NCBI GenBank assembly: GCA_027382625.1
Contig: JAJKFJ010021845.1
Span: 1-64,000, forward strand
Direction: 5' to 3'
DNA: 64,000 nt
From: Tetmemena sp. SeJ-2015
Taxonomy: Eukaryota > Ciliophora > Spirotrichea > Sporadotrichida > Oxytrichidae
Below are positions 40,772 through 50,255 of this stretch, piece by piece (position 1 is the first letter of the stretch; every line of letters begins with the position of its first letter). The translations under genes and the position numbers were made by a program. Below the pieces are notes generated by a model, which did no database searches, had not been told where the DNA came from, and saw only the letters and a list, made by a program, of their open reading frames with translations.

Positions 40772-42379
40772 GCGGTTCATTTTCATCCCCGGGCGGCGGG
40801 GTTTTCCTTGGCGGGGGGCTGGCTCGGGGGCCCTGGCGCGCTTTTTGCAGGCGCGGGGGCTAAGGTGGGGGTTTCGAAGCTGACCCCTACTAACGTCGAC
40901 CCGGGGCACGAGGGCCCCCCAAACAGGGCGAGGTCTTCGTGCCCGTAGGGGGCAAGACCGACCGGGCCGGGCCATTACGAACGCTTCACAGGGGTTCACG
41001 CGCGGCAGCGGATTCGATTTCCTCGGGCCGGATCTATTCCAACGTGCTCGAGAAGGAGCGTCGCGGCGACTATCTGGGCAAGACGATCCAGGTCATTCCC
41101 CACGTGACGAACGAGATCAAGAACTTCCTCCGCATCGGCGATGACGAGGTTGATTTCATGCTCTGCGAAATCGGCGGCACGGTCGGCGACATCGAGGGGC
41201 TGCCCTTCTTCGAAGCCATCCGCCAGTTCATCCACGAACGCCCGCGCGGCCAGTCCATCCTGATGCACCTGACCCTGTTCCCCTACCTCGCGGCATCGGG
41301 AGAGTTGAAAACCAAGCCCACCCAGCACTCGGTCAAGGAATTGCAATCCATCGGCCTCGCCCCCGACGTGCTGGTCTGCCGGTCCGACACCGACCCCGGA
41401 CCCGGAAGGGGAAAAATGGGTTTCTGCAATGTCGCAAGAGGCGGTGATCCCGGCCTATGACCTGAAGACGATCTACGAGGCGCCCCTGGCCTATCACCGG
41501 GCGGGGCTGGATCAGGCGGTGCTAGATGCCTTCGGCATCACCCCCGCCCCCAAGCCCAACCTCGCGCGTTGGGAGGATGTGATGGACCGCCTGACCCATG
41601 CCGAAGGCACGGTCCGCGTCGCCATCGTCGGCAAATACACCCAGCTCGAAGACGCCTATAAGTCGATTGCCGAGGCGCTGACCCACGGCGGCATGGCCAA
41701 CCGCACGCGGGTAAAGGCGGAATGGATCGACGCCGAAATCTTCGAACGCGAAGACCCGGCCCCCTACCTCGAGAATTTCCACGCCATCCTCGTCCCCGGC
41801 GGCTTTGGCGAACGCGGCACCGAAGGCAAGATCAAGGCCGCCCAATTCGCCCGCGAGAAGAAAATCCCCTATCTCGGCATCTGCCTCGGGATGCAGATGG
41901 CCGTGATCGAGGCGGCACGCAATCTTGCCGGCGTCAAGAATGCCGGGTCGGAAGAGTTCGACCATGAGGCGGGGGCCAAGCGTTTCACCCCCGTGGTTTA
42001 CCACCTAAAGGAATGGGTGCAGGGCAACCATACCGTGCGCCGCAAGGCCGATGATGCCAAGGGCGGCACGATGCGTCTGGGGGCCTATACGGCGAATCTC
42101 AAGGACGGATCGGCGGTGGCGCGGGTCTATGGCGGCACGGTGATCGAGGAACGCCACCGCCACCGCTACGAGGTGGATATCCAGTATCGCGACAAGCTTG
42201 AGGCCTGCGGCGTGGTGTTTTCCGGCATGTCGCCCGAGGGCCCGCCCCGAGATCGTCGAGGTTTGGGGCCATCCCGGTTCATCGGGTGCAGTTCCCCCGG
42301 AAAATGAAGTCAAAACCCTCGCCGCATCCCTGTTCGCCGATTTCGGCGGGCCCCGAAGGATGTGGAGCGGTTGGTTTAA
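40772..42379 (+). CDS. pyrG: CTP synthase (corrupted N-terminus)
   Basis: Makes CTP from UTP using glutamine. The N-terminal ~70 codons (40772-40990) are recognisable only by fragments (FIFI, NVDPG, HYERF-like). From 41010 the reading is clean: [24 protein letters not shown] text, [40 protein letters not shown]; then the amidotransferase domain with [20 protein letters not shown] and [17 protein letters not shown] (nucleophile Cys) and [11 protein letters not shown] frame change at ~41400 and a corrupted end from 42235; the stop is probably TAA 42377. The 536-codon span fits the family. Confidence 0.95.
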
Positions 42380-42841
42380 CCCAGGGCCTTAAACCCCCCC
42401 TTAAACCCTTGCCCCAACTGGGCGGGTGCGCGGTCTCATCTTTCTTTTGTCAATATCGCTTTCCGCCCGCGGGCGCAGCGACCCCGACCATGTTGGGGCG
42501 CAGCGCCCCGCGGCCCCCGGGGGGGGGCCGATTACGTCGTGTTCCTGAAAGGCGCCGGGGGTGGGGCCGAAGGGCCCGGGGGCACCAAAGCCCCCCGGTT
42601 GGGGCCCTGCCGGCGCCGGCGCAGCCGGCCGGGCCTTCGGGCCGGGCGGGGCTGTCCCTGCCCCGGGTAAACACCCCCGGCATAGGCGCCGGCGGGCGAA
42701 CACCCCCCGCCAGGGTGCCGGGGCGAACCGAACAGGCCCCCGGCCGTGAGCCCCCACATAGGACCCAAGGGGGCAAAGAAAGGGGTCTTTTGGGGGCGAG
42801 AAGGGGCTGATTCCCCGGGGTTCCGTGTTCAGGATGGGGGA
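42380..42841. other. corrupted G/C-rich stretch, no gene recognised
   Basis: Lies between pyrG and the ABM-domain gene. Long runs of G and C with frames that make only Pro/Gly/Arg/Ala text on both strands. A short piece near 42530 (GADYVVFLKGAGG) has protein character but I cannot place it. A small real gene may be hidden here by sequence error. Confidence 0.5.
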
Positions 42842-43155
42842 ATGACTGCAAGGGCAGGGAGCGGAAAACCGGGCAGGGCCGGCCGCCGTGCCCCTTTTTA
42901 GACCCGCCCCTGGGGCCCACCTGATCGAGGCGCTGGACGGATGCCGAGGTGATTTCGAAACAGTCCGGTTTCATCGCGGCGGGCCTGCATGTGAACGACG
43001 CCCGCACCCGGGTCTGCAACTATTCGCAATGGAACAGCCGGGGCGATTATCAGGCCATGCTGCGCAGCGCCGAGATGCGCGAGCGGAACCGGCGGATAAA
43101 CGAGCTGTGCAAGGGGTTCGAGCCGGTGATGTATGACATCATCGCCGATTACTGA
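42842..43155 (+). CDS. antibiotic biosynthesis monooxygenase (ABM) domain protein (frame broken at N-terminus)
   Basis: The clean C-terminal 68 residues read ISKQSGFIAAGLHVNDARTR, VCNYSQWNSRGDYQAMLRSA and CKGFEPVMYDIIADY. Preceding GAHLIEALDG and DAEV in a shifted frame fit the ABM beta-alpha-beta fold (QPGFI-S-x-L-H...Y-x-Q-W). ABM proteins are small dimeric oxygenases or heme-degrading enzymes; the role here is unknown. Likely start ATG 42842, giving ~104 codons. Confidence 0.72.
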
Positions 43156-43185
43156 AACCGGGCCGGGTGCCCAAAGGGGAAGCGC

Positions 43186-43440
43186 ATGGGAATTGAAAGC
43201 ATCATCGTGCTGCTGCTGGTCGGCGCGGTGGCGGGCTGGCTGGCCGGAAAGATCGTCTCGGGCTATGGCTACGGGCTGATCGGCAATGTCGTCGTGGGCA
43301 TTCTGGGCGCGTTCATTGCAAGCTGGATCCTGCCAAGGCTGGGGATCGGCATCGGCGGCGGGATCGTCGCCTCGATCATCCACGCCACGATCGGCGCGGT
43401 GATCCTGCTGGCGCTGCTGCGGGTGGTACGGAAGGCGTGA
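43186..43440 (+). CDS. GlsB/YeaQ/YmgE-family membrane protein
   Basis: Intact, 84 residues, three membrane helices: IIVLLLVGAVAGWLAGKIVS, GLIGNVVVGILGAFIASWIL and ASIIHATIGAVILLALLRVV. This matches the transglycosylase-associated (Gly-zipper) family, small stress-related inner-membrane proteins of unclear function. Preceded by AAAGGGGAAG. Confidence 0.92.
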   Translation: MGIESIIVLLLVGAVAGWLAGKIVSGYGYGLIGNVVVGILGAFIASWILPRLGIGIGGGIVASIIHATIGAVILLALLRVVRKA

Positions 43441-43516
43441 AGGCCAAGTCTACCTATTCCGGAGCGAGGAAGGTGGCGGAGAACTTTCCCCGCCACCTGT
43501 GTTCGTAATTGGAAGC

Positions 43517-43799
43517 TTATCGTACGAGGTCTTCGTTCCAGACGACAGGCACTTCGGACGCTTGGATGTGACGTGCCATCGCTTCGATGTTCGCGAGCGC
43601 GTCTTCTAGCGATTCTGCCCAAGTAAGACTGTCCGATACAACCAAGGCTGCGAGTGCAGAGACCCTTGACCGTATGGGAAAACCGCAAATCGCAAAGACC
43701 ATGTGGGCGCGCGACAACCTCGGTCACAAGCGTCAGCGCCGTGCCGTTTTCCATCGTGATGAGTGTGTTGAGAGTCCGGATTTCGTAGGTGGCAAACAT
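43517..43799 (-). CDS. hypothetical small protein (frame broken)
   Basis: Two frames combine to about 93 codons: MFATYEIRTLNTLITMENGT at the start and PIRSRVSALAALVVSDSLTW, SLEDALANIEAMARHIQASE and PVVWNEDLVR at the end. The change lies near 43690. Base composition is lower in GC than its neighbours, which may mark acquired DNA. No family recognised. Confidence 0.45.
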
Positions 43800-43880
43800 T
43801 GAGAATTCCTTTCCGCCGTTAGTGGCGGATTGAGCCTCTCATGGTTCGGAAGAGCAACTAATGCACGCAGGTAAGAGCAC

Positions 43881-46060
43881 CTATCCCCGCCCGCGCCGCT
43901 TCACCCCGCCCCTTTGACCGGGGCGACCGGCGGTCGAGCGGCCCTTGGCCTTCACCGCCTCTTCCACCGCCTCGTCGATCGCCTCTTGCCGGGCCAGCGG
44001 GTCGTCGGCCACGGCCAGTTCCACTGCTTCCAGCCGCTTGACTTCATCTCGCAACCGGGCGGCTTCTTCGAATTCCAGATTCTCGGCGGCCTTGCGCATT
44101 GGCGGGCGCAGCGCGTCGAGATGGGCGGCAAGGTTCTGGCCGACCTGGGCTTTCTCGACCTTGGTGGTGATGCGCGACTGGTCGGTATCGCCCTGCCACA
44201 GGCCGCCAGCACATCTCGACATTCTTCTTCACCGTCTGCGGCGTGATGCCATGGGCCTTGTTATAGGCCTGCTGCTTTTCCCGCCGCCGTTCGGTTTCGG
44301 CCATGGCGCGTTCCATGCTGCCGGTGATGTGGTCGGCATACATGATGACGCGGCCTTCGGCGTTGCGGGCGGCGCGGCCGATGGTCTGGATGAGCGAGGT
44401 TTCGGAACGCAGGAACCCCTCTTTATCCGCGTCGAGAATGGCGACGAGGCCGCATTCGGGGATGTCGAGCCCCTCGCGCAAGAGGTTGATGCCGACGAGG
44501 ACGTCGAAAGCGCCAAGGCGCAGGTCGCGCAGGATTTCGATGCGTTCCAGCGTGTCGATGTCAGAGTGCATGTAGCGGACGCGAATGCCCTGTTCGTGCA
44601 GGTATTCGGTCAGGTCCTCGGCCATGCGCTTGGTCAGCGTGGTCACGAGCGTGCGCATCCCCCTGGCCGAGACGCGGCGCACCTCGTCCAACAGGTCGTC
44701 GACCTGCATGTCGACGGGGCGGATTTCAACCTCGGGGTCGATGAGGCCGGTGGGGCGGATCACCTGTTCGGTAAAGACGCCGCCGGCCTGTTCCAGCTCC
44801 CATTTCGCGGGGGTGGCGGAAACGAACACCGATTGCGGGCGCATGGCGTCCCATTCCTCGAATTTCAGCGGGCGGTTGTCCATGCAGGAGGGCAGGCGGA
44901 AGCCGTGTTCGGCAAGGGTGAATTTGCGCCGGAAGTCGCCCTTGTACATGCCGCCGATCTGCGGGACCGAGACGTGGGATTCATCGGCAAAGACGATGGC
45001 GTTGTCGGGGATGAATTCGAACAGCGTCGGCGGCGGTTCGCCCGGTGCGCGGCCGGTGAGGTAGCGCGAGTAGTTTTCGATGCCGTCGCAGACGCCGGTA
45101 GCTCCAGCATTTCAAGGTCGAACTGGGTCCGCTGCTCAAGCCGCTGGGCTTCGAGAAGCTTCCCCTCGCCGGTGAGTTGCTTCAAGCGGTGGAACAGCTC
45201 GTCCTTGATGCCCTTGATCGCCTGCGCCATCGTCGGGCGCGGGGTGACGTAGTGGCTGTTGGCGTAGATGCGGATCTGCTTGAACGTGTCGGTCTTGGCG
45301 CCTGTCAGCGGGTCGAATTCGACGATGGCCTCTAGCTCTTCGCCAAAGAAGGAAAAGCGCCATGCGCGGTCTTCGAGGTGGGCGGGCCAGACCTCGACGC
45401 TGTCGCCACGGACGCGGAAAGAGCCGCGGGCAAAGGCCGCGTCGTTGCGGCGGTATTGCTGCGCCACCAGTTCGGCATGATCTGGCGCTGGTCGTAAAGC
45501 TGGCCGACGACAAGGTCCTGCGTCATGGCCGAATAGGTTTCGACCGAGCCGATGCCGTAGATGCAAGAGACCGAGGCGACGATGATGACGTCATCGCGTT
45601 CCAGAAGCGCGCGGGTGGCCGAGTGGCGCATCCGGTCGATCTGTTCGTTGATCTGGCTTTCTTTTTCTATGTAGGTGTCCGAGCGGGGGACATAGGCTTC
45701 GGGCTGGTAGTAGTCGTAGTAGGAGACGAAATATTCCACCGCGTTGTCGGGGAAAAAGCCCTTGAATTCGCCGTAAAGCTGGGCGGCGAGGGTCTTGTTG
45801 GGGGCAAGGATGATGGCGGGGCGCTGCGTTTCCTCGATGATCTTGGCCATCGTAAAGGTCTTGCCGGTGCCGGTTGCCCCAAGCAGCACCTGATCGCGTT
45901 CGCCCGCGAGGACGCCCGAGGCCAGTTCGGCAATGGCGGTGGGCTGGTCGCCTGCGGGAAGGAACGGGGTGGACAGGACAAAGCGCCGACCGCCCTCAAG
46001 CTTCTCGCGCGGGGTGGGCGCGGCCAGCATGGGCATGGATTCGGGCGAATTATTGTGCAT
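43881..46060 (-). CDS. uvrB: excinuclease ABC subunit B (frame broken)
   Basis: DNA damage-verifying helicase of nucleotide excision repair. Walker [21 protein letters not shown], then [40 protein letters not shown] (beta-hairpin region), [90 protein letters not shown] and [16 protein letters not shown]. The C-terminal UVR motif is in [19 protein letters not shown]. Frame changes near 45480, 45100 and 44205. About 726 codons from MHNNSPES; an ATG further inside (MPMLAAP) is an alternative start. Confidence 0.95.
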
Positions 46061-46445
46061 GGCAGGCGGACCCCCGGGGCATCCGGGCCGGAAGGGCCCG
46101 GGCCCCAAGATCGTGCGCCTTTTGTTCCGACGCAAGGGGCGCTGCTGACAAAACGGGTCAGCAGGCGGCAAGGGGGAAAAGGCGGGGCGGCTTGTTGAAG
46201 GGTTAAGCATAGCGATTCAATCTTAGCGAAAAACTGCCGGGATTTCTCACCTATCGGTTGTATTGCGGGGCGGGTGCTGGCAGTCTGATCCTGCAAGCAG
46301 CAGAAGCTGTCGGCGGGTCGCACCACACACCCCACCCACACTCCCCGTGGCCCGCCGGCAGCACCTGTGCCGCTGCCCTGCGGCGCTTGCGCTTTGGCGG
46401 CAAATCGGCGATGAAACAGCCGGTTCCCAAGGGAGAAATCGCCCC
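46061..46445. other. divergent spacer between uvrB and the NDUFS4-like gene
   Basis: Holds the promoters of both genes. A relatively AT-rich stretch at 46199-46255 is the most promoter-like part. I looked for a GTTC-N7-GTTC type SOS box as used in Rhodobacter and did not find a clear one. No gene recognised. Confidence 0.5.
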
Positions 46446-46764
46446 ATGTCCGTCCTGTCCGCCCGCATCTACCAACCTGCCAAGACCGCCATGCAATCCG
46501 GCACGGCCAAGGCCAAGGGATGGGTGCTGGAATTCGCCCCCGCGTCAGAGCGCGAGGTCGATCCGCTGATGGGCTGGACCTCGTCGGGTGACACCCAGGC
46601 CCAGGTCAAGCTGCGCTTCGCGACGCGGGAAGAGGCCGAGGCCTATGCGGCAAGGCTGGTGGCGGCGAGGTGAGTCGCCCAAGTCGCCGCAACCGGTCCA
46701 GTATCCGGCGCGCGGTTATGGCGAGAATTTCGCCACCGACCGCAAGGGCGCCTGGACGCACTGA
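46446..46764 (+). CDS. ETC complex I subunit, NDUFS4-like
   Basis: Starts [20 protein letters not shown], followed by [40 protein letters not shown] and EAEAYAARL; after a frame change near 46668 it ends [16 protein letters not shown] before TGA 46762. The WxSSxDxxxQV and [13 protein letters not shown] segments are diagnostic of the NDUFS4 (18 kDa) accessory subunit of NADH:ubiquinone oxidoreductase, which alphaproteobacteria share with mitochondria. About 105 codons. Its TGA overlaps the next ATG. Confidence 0.88.
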
Positions 46765-47225
46765 TGCTGACGATCGCCGCCGAAAGCCCGCTTGGGCCCG
46801 ATCTGGCGCTGCTGTTCCAGCGCCATACCATCGATATGCATGCTGACACGCCGCCCGAATCGATCCATATGATGGACCGCAGCCAGTTGGCCGCGCCGGG
46901 CATCCGGTTTTTCGTGATGCGCGATGGCGGGGTTCCGGTGGGCATGGGTGCCTTCAAGCGGATCGACGCGGGCCATGCCGAGATCAAGTCGATGCATGTG
47001 TTGACCGAGGCGCGCGGCAAGGGCCTGTCCAGGGCGATGCTCGCGCATCTTGTGGCGCGGGCCGGGGCAGAGGGCTATGCAAGGCTGTCGCTGGAAACCG
47101 GGGTGCAACCCACCTTCATCGCGGCGCGCGGCCTGTATGAGCGGGCGGGCTTTGTGACCTGCCCGCCCTTCGAAGGCTATGGGGAAGACCCAAATTCGGT
47201 TTTCATGACAAAGACGCTAGGCTAG
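46764..47225 (+). CDS. GNAT-family N-acetyltransferase
   Basis: Intact, 153 residues. FFVMRDGGVPVGMGAFKRID, AEIKSMHVLTEARGKGLSRA (the R/Q-x-x-G-x-A/G acetyl-CoA loop as RGKGLS) and LETGVQPTFIAARGLYERAG are typical of GNAT enzymes of the YafP/ElaA-like kind. Acceptor substrate unknown. Coupled to the NDUFS4-like gene by TGATG and followed 11 bp later by a tRNA gene. Confidence 0.9.
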   Translation: MLTIAAESPLGPDLALLFQRHTIDMHADTPPESIHMMDRSQLAAPGIRFFVMRDGGVPVGMGAFKRIDAGHAEIKSMHVLTEARGKGLSRAMLAHLVARAGAEGYARLSLETGVQPTFIAARGLYERAGFVTCPPFEGYGEDPNSVFMTKTLG

Positions 47226-47236
47226 AAGGGCGGCAC

Positions 47237-47313
47237 GGTCGCGTAGCTCAGCTGGATAGAGCAGCCGCCTTCTAAGCGGCGGGTCGGGGGTTCGAGTCCT
47301 CCCGCGATCGCCA
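47237..47313 (+). tRNA. tRNA-Arg (anticodon UCU)
   Basis: 77-nt cloverleaf with encoded CCA. Acceptor stem GGTCGCG pairs with CGCGATC; D-arm GCTCAGCTGGATAGAGC; anticodon stem GCCGC/GCGGC around loop CTTCTAA with anticodon TCT at 47271-47273; T-arm GGGGGTTCGAGTCCTCC. Anticodon UCU reads AGA/AGG arginine codons. All stems are intact, so this segment is of good quality. Confidence 0.96.
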
Positions 47314-47354
47314 TCCGCCCCTTCTGTCGTCTTCCCTGTTCAGCTTTTCGACTG

Positions 47355-48590
47355 TCAGCCTTTCGATGGCGCGCCCCCTTCGAAGCGGTTGCCATGCCGA
47401 TAGTCGCAGGGCGCCTCTTGCATCTGCAGATGCAGACCGGTGCCGGTATAGGGATGGGCGCGGGCAAGTTCCTCGTCAAAATCGATGCCAAGGCCGGGGC
47501 CTTCGGGCGGCAGGATATAGCCGTCTTCCCATTTGATCGTGTTGCGGATCAGCGCCAGGTGGAAAGCGCCGCCGGTCTGGATCGTCTCAGCGATCAGAAG
47601 GTTGGGGATCGAGACCGAGAGGTGGATATTCGCCGCCCATTCCACCGGCCCCGCGTAAAGATGCGGTGCCATCTCGGCATTGAAGATCTCGGCGATGGCG
47701 GCCAGCTTGCGCGCCTCGAGGATGCCGCCCAGCCGCCCCAGCGCCGGTTGCAGGATTTTCACCCCGCCCGCGCGCAAGAGCATGCCGAATTCGGTCTTGG
47801 TGGTCAGCCTTTCGCCCGTGGCGATGGGGATGCGGACCTGGCGAGCGACTTCGGCGAATTCCAGCAGGTTGTCGGGCGGGATCGGTTCTTCGTACCAGAG
47901 CGGGTTGTAGGGTTCGAGTTCGCGGCCCATGCGGATGGCACCGGGGGTGGTGAATTGGCCGTGGGTGCCGAAGAGGAGGTCGACGCGGTCGCCCACGGCT
48001 TCGCGGATCGCCTTGCAGAAGGCGACGGAGCGGGTGATGTCGGACATGGCGGGTTCGTGGCCGCCGCGGATGGTGTAGGGGCCGGCCGGATCAAACTTGA
48101 CAGCGGTAAAACCCTGGGCGACGGCCTTGGCGGCGGCTTCGGCCTGCCAGTCGGGGTTCACCCAGAACTCGGCCTGGTCCTGACCTTCTTCGGGGTAGAG
48201 ATAGGTATAGCTGCGCATGCGGTCGTTCATCCGCCCGCCGATCAGTGCCCAGACGGGGCGGTTGCGGGCCTTGCCCAAGATGTCCCAGCAGGCGATTTCT
48301 AGGCCCGAGAAAGCGCCCATCACGGTCGGGTCGGGGCGCTGGGTGAAGCCGGACGAATAGGCGCGGCGGAACATCCATTCGATGTTTTCGGGCGATTGGC
48401 CCAGCATGTGGCGTTCGAACACATCCTCGATCACCGCGATCATCGCCTTTGGTCCGACGGTCGAGGCGTAGCATTCGCCGTAGCCGGTGATGCCGTTGTC
48501 GGTGGTGAGCTTGGTGAAGATCCAGTAGCGCCCGCCCCAGCCGGGCGCGGGCGGCGCGACGACGAAAATCTCGAGATCCTTGAGCTTCAT
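47355..48590 (-). CDS. mandelate racemase/muconate lactonizing enzyme-family protein
   Basis: Intact, 411 residues of the enolase superfamily. MKLKDLEIFVVAPPAPGWGG at the N-terminal capping domain, FTKLTTDNGITGYGECYAST, then the barrel: AAKAVAQGFTAVKFDPAGP with the KxD-like base region, VDLLFGTHGQFTTPGAIRMG, PLWYEEPIPPDNLLEFAEVA (second metal Glu), RIPIATGERLTTKTEFGMLL (third metal Glu, GER) and MAPHLYAGPVEWAANIHLSV. The likely reaction is dehydration or cycloisomerisation of a sugar acid; the exact substrate cannot be told. One of the few long uninterrupted genes in the bacterial part. Confidence 0.92.
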   Translation of the reverse strand: MKLKDLEIFVVAPPAPGWGGRYWIFTKLTTDNGITGYGECYASTVGPKAMIAVIEDVFERHMLGQSPENIEWMFRRAYSSGFTQRPDPTVMGAFSGLEIACWDILGKARNRPVWALIGGRMNDRMRSYTYLYPEEGQDQAEFWVNPDWQAEAAAKAVAQGFTAVKFDPAGPYTIRGGHEPAMSDITRSVAFCKAIREAVGDRVDLLFGTHGQFTTPGAIRMGRELEPYNPLWYEEPIPPDNLLEFAEVARQVRIPIATGERLTTKTEFGMLLRAGGVKILQPALGRLGGILEARKLAAIAEIFNAEMAPHLYAGPVEWAANIHLSVSIPNLLIAETIQTGGAFHLALIRNTIKWEDGYILPPEGPGLGIDFDEELARAHPYTGTGLHLQMQEAPCDYRHGNRFEGGAPSKG

Positions 48591-48617
48591 GGCCGGGCCT
48601 TTCGCTGGGGAGGGCGG

Positions 48618-48668
48618 CCGGGGGTTTCACACCCCCGGACCCCCGTGGGATATTTGGGAACAGAAGAT
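48618..48668 (-). repeat. dispersed intergenic hairpin element, copy 3
   Basis: On the minus strand it re-reads the TCTTCTGTTCCCAAATATCC head, then ACGGGGGTCC and a hairpin CGGGGGTGTGAAACCCCCG. Between the enolase-family gene and the downstream end of the hydrolase gene on the same strand. The loop bases differ from copies 1 and 2 while the stem is kept. Confidence 0.75.
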
Positions 48669-48725
48669 AAGGCTAAGAAGGATTCCGATGCGGTGCGAAG
48701 GTGAATACGACGTGATCAGTCGCGT

Positions 48726-49420
48726 TCAGACGATGCTTCTGGCGATCCGGTCGATCAGCTGGGCGAGATCCCCGGGCCGCGAGAAGAAGGGGGAATGCGA
48801 GGCGGGCAGGTCGAAGCGGTTCTCGGGCGGCAGGGCGGCCGCCATCTCGGCCTGTTGCGCGGGTGGGATGGCGCGGTCTTCGCTGCATCTGATGTAGAAT
48901 TGCGGACGGCTGGTCATGCCGTCCGGGAAGGGCGTTTCATGCGGGTCGCGGGGTTCGGGGCAAAGATGGCGCGCGGCCAGGGCGCGGTCTTCCGGCGGGC
49001 AGTCATGGTAGAACAGCGCCTCGGTCATGGCCAGGTCGAAGCTGTAGGCGCGGCGGTCTGCCGACAGGCGCAGGCGGGGCCAAGCGGATTGCCGGGCCAG
49101 GCGCGGCGCAGATCGGCCAGGCTGCGCCCGGGCTGCGGCAGCCAGGTGGCAAGATGGATCAGGGCCGCGATCTTGCTGTCATCAAGATGTGCGGCGCGGC
49201 TGGCGGGATACCCTGCGGCGGAATGGGCGAGAAGGATGGTCGGGCCGGTCAAGTCGGCGAGGATGGCCCGGGCCTGCGCGTCAAGCGTCGTGGCCGCGCC
49301 GCCTCGTCCGGGCAGGTCGATGGCGTGGGGATTGTGACCCAGATGGTCCAGGGCGGGGATCAGCCGGTGCCAGCACCAGGCGCCATGTCCGGCACCATGG
49401 ATCAGCAGCAGGTCAGCCAT
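48726..49420 (-). CDS. alpha/beta hydrolase (methylesterase-like, frame broken)
   Basis: MADLLLIHGAGHGAWCWHRL with the HGxGxGAWCW oxyanion loop, PHAIDLPGRGGAATTLD, nucleophile elbow ILLAHSAAGYPASRAA, then after a frame change near 49060 ALFYHDCPPEDRALAARHLC, FYIRCSEDRAIPPAQQAEMA (acid) and LPASHSPFFSRPGDLAQLID (His). About 231 codons. Resembles plant-type methyl esterases and related lactonases; substrate unknown. Overlaps the upstream hydrolase gene by 8 nt. Confidence 0.85.
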
Positions 49421-50196
49421 GGCCGATGCGGGTGAGGAAGGCATCCAGAACCGCGGCATATTCGGCGGGCGTTCGGCCATGGGCAGGTGGCCCGCGCGCT
49501 GGATCAGGCGAACTGGCTGCCGGGGATCAGATCGGCGGTTTCGCGCACCAGATCGGGCGGGGTCGAGGCGTCGTTGGCCCCCGCGATCACAAGGGTCGGC
49601 AGGCGCAGGGTGGCGGTGGTTTCGTAGAAATCCGTGCCGGCAATGGCCCTTGCGCTGCCGATCCAGCCCCTGGGGTCGGTCTTCGACATCAGGTCGCGCA
49701 GGGCGGGCATGGCCGGATTGTCCTGCCAGTTGCGGCCAAACCAGCGCGCCATCGTGGGTTCGATCTGGGCGGCAAGACCGTCTTGCTGCACGGTCTTGAT
49801 CCTGTCTTCCCATTGGCTGGCATGGCCGATCCGCGCGGCGGTGTTCGACAGGATCAGGGCGCGGACGAGGTCGAGGCGTTTGACGGCGAGGCCTTGGGCG
49901 ATCAGCCCGCCCAGCGAGACGCCGAGAAGAATGTATCGCGCAGGGCGAAATGGTCCGATACGCGCTTCGGATCGCGGATCAGCGCGCCCATCGCATAGGG
50001 CGGGGTCGCGGCACGTCCGAGAGCGCCATGGTCCGCGCAGGTCAAGGCGCAGGATGCGTGGCGCGGGAAGGCCGCGAGCAGCGGGTCGAAGAGGCCGAGC
50101 TCTGTGCCCAGCGCATGAAGGAAGACAAGCGGCGGGCCGTCTTGCGGGCCGTCGAGGGGCGTTCAGGCGCAGGTCGGGCAGGAAAACGGCGGGCAT
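49413..50196 (-). CDS. alpha/beta hydrolase (PcaD/3-oxoadipate enol-lactonase-like, frame broken)
   Basis: Starts MPAVFLPDLRLNAP. The centre reads YILLGVSLGGLIAQGLAVKR with the GxSxG nucleophile Ser, LDLVRALILSNTAARIGHAS, QQDGLAAQIEPTMARWFGRN, RLPTLVIAGANDASTPPDLV (acid) and the end AFLTRIGHG. This is the enol-lactonase type of fold. The first ~90 codons are split between frames (50110-49930). It ends inside the start of the next hydrolase gene, so both are translated together. Confidence 0.85.
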
Positions 50197-50255
50197 GTTC
50201 GGTTTGTTCAAGGATTTGTTGGGATCTGGGCCGTTTCAGGCCCTGAATGTTCGGT

